DNA of 10,455 nucleotides, from positions 1-10,455 of the forward strand of contig CANJSR010000149.1 of NCBI GenBank assembly GCA_947476855.1. The letters are read 5' to 3'. A program made the translations under genes and the position numbers. The DNA comes from Acetobacteraceae bacterium. Lineage in GTDB: Bacteria > Pseudomonadota > Alphaproteobacteria > Acetobacterales > Acetobacteraceae. How positions within the stretch are numbered: position 1 is the stretch's first letter; each line of letters starts with the position of its first letter. Positions 6,826 to 10,455 of this stretch are shown piece after piece. The notes beneath the pieces are model-generated. The model was not told the origin of the DNA. It did not search any database and worked only from the letters and a program-made list of their open reading frames with translations.

Positions 6826-7680
6826 ATGCATTTCGGCGCTTCGATCTTCTTTACCGACAGTTCCATCACGCCTGCCGCGCTGGGCCGAGCGCTGGAGGAG
6901 AGAGGGTTTGAGTCCGTGTGGGCGGCGGAACATTCGCATATCCCATTGTCGCGTAAGTCGCCGTGGGGTGGCGGCGGTGACCTGCCCAAGCAGTATTATG
7001 ATGTGATGGACCCGTTCGTGACGCTCACCGCGGCCGCCTGCGCGACCACGACGCTCAAGATCGGCACGGGTGTCTGCCTGGTGAACCAGCGTGACCCGAT
7101 CCAACTGGCGAAGCTGGTAGCCTCGATCGACCAGGTGTCCGCGGGTCGGTTTCTGTTCGGGGTCGGCAACGGCTGGAACCAGGACGAAATGGAAAACCAC
7201 GGCACCGTCTTCGCCACCCGCCACAAACTGGTGCGGGAGCGGATCGAGGCGATGCGCGAAATCTGGACCAAATCGAAGCCGGAATATCATGGGGAGTTCG
7301 TCAACTTCGACCCCATGATGACCTGGCCCAAGCCCGTCCAGAAGCCTCACCCGCCCGTCATCATCGGTGGCGTCTATCCCTATGCCGCTCGGCGCGCGGT
7401 GCGTTACGGCGATGGATGGATGCCACTGGCCGGACGGCCGGCGCAGTACGGCGATGTTTTCGACTACGTTCCCAAGTTCCGGGAGATGCTGAAGGAAGCC
7501 GGCCGCGATCCGGAGACGTTCCCGGTTTCGCTGTTTTCCTCGGCCGACGACCTCGACCGATTGAAACGGTATCGCGATATGGGCATCGTGCGCAGCGTCG
7601 TCAGCCTGCCCGCCGCGGGGGAACACGTGGTCCTGCCGATCCTCGATCGCTGGGCCGAACTGATGCGGCAAGTCGGGTAG
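6826..7680 (+). CDS. LLM-class flavin/F420-dependent oxidoreductase
   Basis: Luciferase-like monooxygenase-superfamily protein (TIM barrel, FMN or F420 cofactor) of the group often annotated as probable F420-dependent oxidoreductase, Rv2161c type. 284 residues. Seen are GRALEERGFESVWAAEHSHI (20-39), the barrel core TTTLKIGTGVCLVNQRDPIQ (74-93), SAGRFLFGVGNGWNQDEMEN (105-124), which is the signature loop of this subgroup, PHPPVIIGG (174-182) and ARRAVRYGDGWMP (188-200). The substrate is unknown. FMN and F420 cannot be told apart from sequence by eye; F420 is uncommon in proteobacteria, so FMN is at least as likely. The start is ATG at 6826 with GGGAGG at 6815-6820; an ATG at 6811 would place that ribosome site inside the gene. 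It probably forms an operon with the glutathione S-transferase 32 bases downstream. Confidence 0.88.
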   Translation: MHFGASIFFTDSSITPAALGRALEERGFESVWAAEHSHIPLSRKSPWGGGGDLPKQYYDVMDPFVTLTAAACATTTLKIGTGVCLVNQRDPIQLAKLVASIDQVSAGRFLFGVGNGWNQDEMENHGTVFATRHKLVRERIEAMREIWTKSKPEYHGEFVNFDPMMTWPKPVQKPHPPVIIGGVYPYAARRAVRYGDGWMPLAGRPAQYGDVFDYVPKFREMLKEAGRDPETFPVSLFSSADDLDRLKRYRDMGIVRSVVSLPAAGEHVVLPILDRWAELMRQVG

Positions 7681-7712
7681 TCACATTTCGAATATCAGGA
7701 GAAGGACAAGAC

Positions 7713-8315
7713 ATGCTCAAGATGTACGGGTCGGCCCGGTCGCGTGCCATTCGCACGCTGTGGATGGCGATGGAATTGAACATTCCGTATGAGCATCTGG
7801 ACTACAACCCGCGCTCTCCGGAAACCCGCACGCCGGAATTCCTCGCGCTGAATCCCAATGGCAGCGTGCCGGTGATCGACGATGACGGCTTCGTGCTGTC
7901 GGAATCGATGGCGATCAACATGTATCTCGCCAAGCAGCACGGCGCCTTGTATCCGGCTGACGCCAAAGGCGAAGCGCTGATGTGGCAGTGGTCGCTGTGG
8001 GAAACCGACCGTCTGGATCGGCAGGTGGTGAATTACGTCAACCATTCCTCTGCCCTGCCGGAAGCGCAACGGATCAAGGCCGTCGCCGATGCATCCTGGG
8101 CCGAGATCGTGCCGGCGATGAACACGCTGAACGGCGTACTCGCAAAGACCCAGTGGCTGGCTGGCAACAGCTTTACCGTCGCCGACCTGAATGTCGCCAG
8201 CGCGCTGTATCGCGGGCTGTCGATGGACCTGTCCCAGTGGCCGGCGGTGAAGGAATGGCTGGAGCGTTGCTGGGCGCGTCCGGCCGGCAAGAAGGCCCGC
8301 GCGATGCGGGAATAG
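7713..8315 (+). CDS. Glutathione S-transferase family protein
   Basis: Cytosolic GST-fold protein, 200 residues. The N-terminal thioredoxin-like domain begins KMYGSARSRAIRTLWMAMEL (3-22), where Ser7 or Ser10 sits where the glutathione-activating Ser/Cys of bacterial GSTs lies. NPNGSVPVIDDDGFVLSES (47-65) gives the cis-proline (Pro53) and the Glu64-Ser65 pair that bind glutathione. The helical C-terminal domain contains WLAGNSFTVADLNVASAL (148-165) with the family's N-capping box. The start is ATG at 7713 with AGGAGAAGG from 7697. It lies 32 bases after the luciferase-like gene and very likely shares its transcript, suggesting a detoxification or catabolic job linked to that oxidoreductase. 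Substrate and subclass cannot be told by eye. The stop is one base away from the convergent pobA stop. Confidence 0.9.
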   Translation: MLKMYGSARSRAIRTLWMAMELNIPYEHLDYNPRSPETRTPEFLALNPNGSVPVIDDDGFVLSESMAINMYLAKQHGALYPADAKGEALMWQWSLWETDRLDRQVVNYVNHSSALPEAQRIKAVADASWAEIVPAMNTLNGVLAKTQWLAGNSFTVADLNVASALYRGLSMDLSQWPAVKEWLERCWARPAGKKARAMRE

Positions 8316-8316
8316 G

Positions 8317-9592
<1,276 letters not shown>

Positions 9593-10384
9593 ATGACAAC
9601 TGAAGCAATCGCTCGTCCCGCCGCGACTATCCTTCTGATTCGAGACGGAAAAATGGGGCTGGAGGTCTTCATGGTGGTACGCCACCACCAGATCGACTTC
9701 GCCTCCGGCGCGTTGGTTTTCCCCGGCGGACGCGTCGACAAGGATGATCACACGGTCGCGGCGAATGATACCTTCGTGCGCAATCCGACCCGCGACATGC
9801 CGTTCCGCATCGCCGCCATCCGCGAAACGTTCGAGGAATGCGGCGTTCTGCTCGCCCGCCCGCGCGGCAACGATCGGCTGGTGACCGCCGATGAACTGCT
9901 GAAGATCGAACAGCAACACCGCGCCCCGCTCGCCGCCGGCCAGATCGGCTTCGACGTCGTGCTGGGTGAACACGAACTGCTGCCGGCAACCGACATGCTG
10001 GAACACTACGCCCACTGGATCACGCCCGCGCACCAGCCCAAGCGCTATGACACGCAGTTCTATCTGGTGGAGGCGCCACCGGAACATATCGCCGTTCATG
10101 ACGGCTACGAATCGGTCGATTCCATCTGGATCCGTCCCGCGGAGGCATTGGCCGAAACCGAGGCCGGCCGCTACAAGCTCGTCTTCGCCACCCTGAAGAA
10201 TCTGGAGAAACTGTCCCGGCGGAGCTGCGTCGCCGATGCGATGGCGACCGCGCGGTCCTCCATGGTGGTCACCGTGCAGCCGAAATCGGCAAAGATCGAC
10301 GACGTACGCCGCAAGCTGATCATTCCGGTCGAGGCCGGTTATGGCGGGCCGGAATTCATCGTCGACATCCCGCCGGCATCGTAA
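9593..10384 (+). CDS. NUDIX hydrolase, NUDT19-like (possible CoA/acyl-CoA diphosphatase)
   Basis: Hydrolase of nucleoside diphosphate-linked compounds. 263 residues. The NUDIX box is split: ALVFPGGRVDKDD (40-52) supplies the glycine part, and RIAAIRETFEECGVLLARP (72-90) supplies the REx2EExG part with the metal-binding Glu81 and Glu82, about 17 residues further apart than in the standard 23-residue box. This arrangement, the following LITPxxxPKRYDTxFY-like block (WITPAHQPKRYDTQFYLVEA) and the length are typical of the NUDT19/RP2 group, some members of which hydrolyse CoA and its esters. CoA as substrate is inferred from the family. ATG at 9593 has a weak AAGG seven bases upstream. It is followed 22 bases later by another gene and may be co-transcribed with it. 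Confidence 0.88.
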   Translation: MTTEAIARPAATILLIRDGKMGLEVFMVVRHHQIDFASGALVFPGGRVDKDDHTVAANDTFVRNPTRDMPFRIAAIRETFEECGVLLARPRGNDRLVTADELLKIEQQHRAPLAAGQIGFDVVLGEHELLPATDMLEHYAHWITPAHQPKRYDTQFYLVEAPPEHIAVHDGYESVDSIWIRPAEALAETEAGRYKLVFATLKNLEKLSRRSCVADAMATARSSMVVTVQPKSAKIDDVRRKLIIPVEAGYGGPEFIVDIPPAS

Positions 10385-10392
10385 CAACAAGC

Positions 10393-10400
10393 AAGGAGGA
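10393..10400 (+). promoter_or_regulatory. Strong ribosome binding site for the last, truncated gene
   Basis: AAGGAGGA, a near-perfect anti-16S match, six bases before ATG 10407. It is the strongest ribosome site in the window and confirms that a real gene starts there despite only 49 bases being visible. Confidence 0.8.
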
Positions 10401-10406
10401 AACACC

Positions 10407-10455
10407 ATGAAGGTCGGAATGTTCGTCACCCTCGAAATCGAGGGCCATCAGGACA
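10407..10455 (+). CDS. Start of a truncated gene, possibly another LLM-class oxidoreductase
   Basis: Only 16 codons are visible (MKVGMFVTLEIEGHQD) before the window ends. The start is secure: ATG with AAGGAGGA six bases upstream, 22 bases after the NUDIX stop and probably in the same operon. The opening MKVGMFxTLE resembles the first beta strand of luciferase-like monooxygenases (compare MHFGASIFF of the gene at 6826), but sixteen residues cannot prove a family. Confidence 0.5.
   Translation, partial: MKVGMFVTLEIEGHQD

Noticed and set aside
6574..7671. Antisense open frame opposite the luciferase-like gene
   Set aside because: Shadow of a well-supported gene; the product reads as His/Arg/Gly-rich noise.
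6826..7680. Firm assignment as F420-dependent
   Set aside because: The family label alone does not decide the cofactor; no F420 biosynthesis gene is visible in the window.

Overview
The window is GC-rich, densely packed bacterial DNA. Gene content and protein style (isovaleryl-CoA dehydrogenase with methylcrotonyl-CoA carboxylase, PobA, TauD-like and luciferase-like oxidoreductases, a NUDT19-like NUDIX protein) suggest an alphaproteobacterium, perhaps Acetobacteraceae/Rhodospirillales. That placement is inferred from gene style, not from a search. No rRNA, tRNA, CRISPR array, insertion sequence or phage gene was seen.

Region 1 (1-4568, plus strand) is a leucine-degradation operon: the 3' part of isovaleryl-CoA dehydrogenase, then the carboxyltransferase and biotin-carrying subunits of methylcrotonyl-CoA carboxylase. 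The first two genes overlap by four bases and the next gap is nine bases, so they are probably co-transcribed. They convert isovaleryl-CoA to 3-methylglutaconyl-CoA. The hydratase and HMG-CoA lyase that finish the pathway are not here.

Region 2 (4578-5906) holds a minus-strand TauD/TfdA-type Fe(II)/2-oxoglutarate dioxygenase facing away from a 71-residue XRE-type repressor-like protein that starts at TTG. Their shared 218-bp promoter region contains two ACATGT palindromes exactly one helical turn apart, a candidate operator. A GC-rich hairpin lies between the small regulator and the next, convergent gene.

Region 3 (5907-8315) contains a TylF-type class I methyltransferase (minus) divergent from a two-gene unit (plus) of a luciferase-like flavin/F420 oxidoreductase and a glutathione S-transferase.

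Region 4 (8317-10455) contains 4-hydroxybenzoate 3-monooxygenase PobA (minus) divergent from a NUDIX hydrolase with a split NUDT19-like box, followed by the first 16 codons of another gene, possibly a second luciferase-like oxidoreductase.

The theme is catabolic housekeeping and oxidative metabolism of acyl-CoA and aromatic compounds. I did not find a convincing new system. The best leads are regulatory: the paired palindromes beside the small XRE gene, and a GCTAARCT element 28-33 nt before the starts of three different transcription units.
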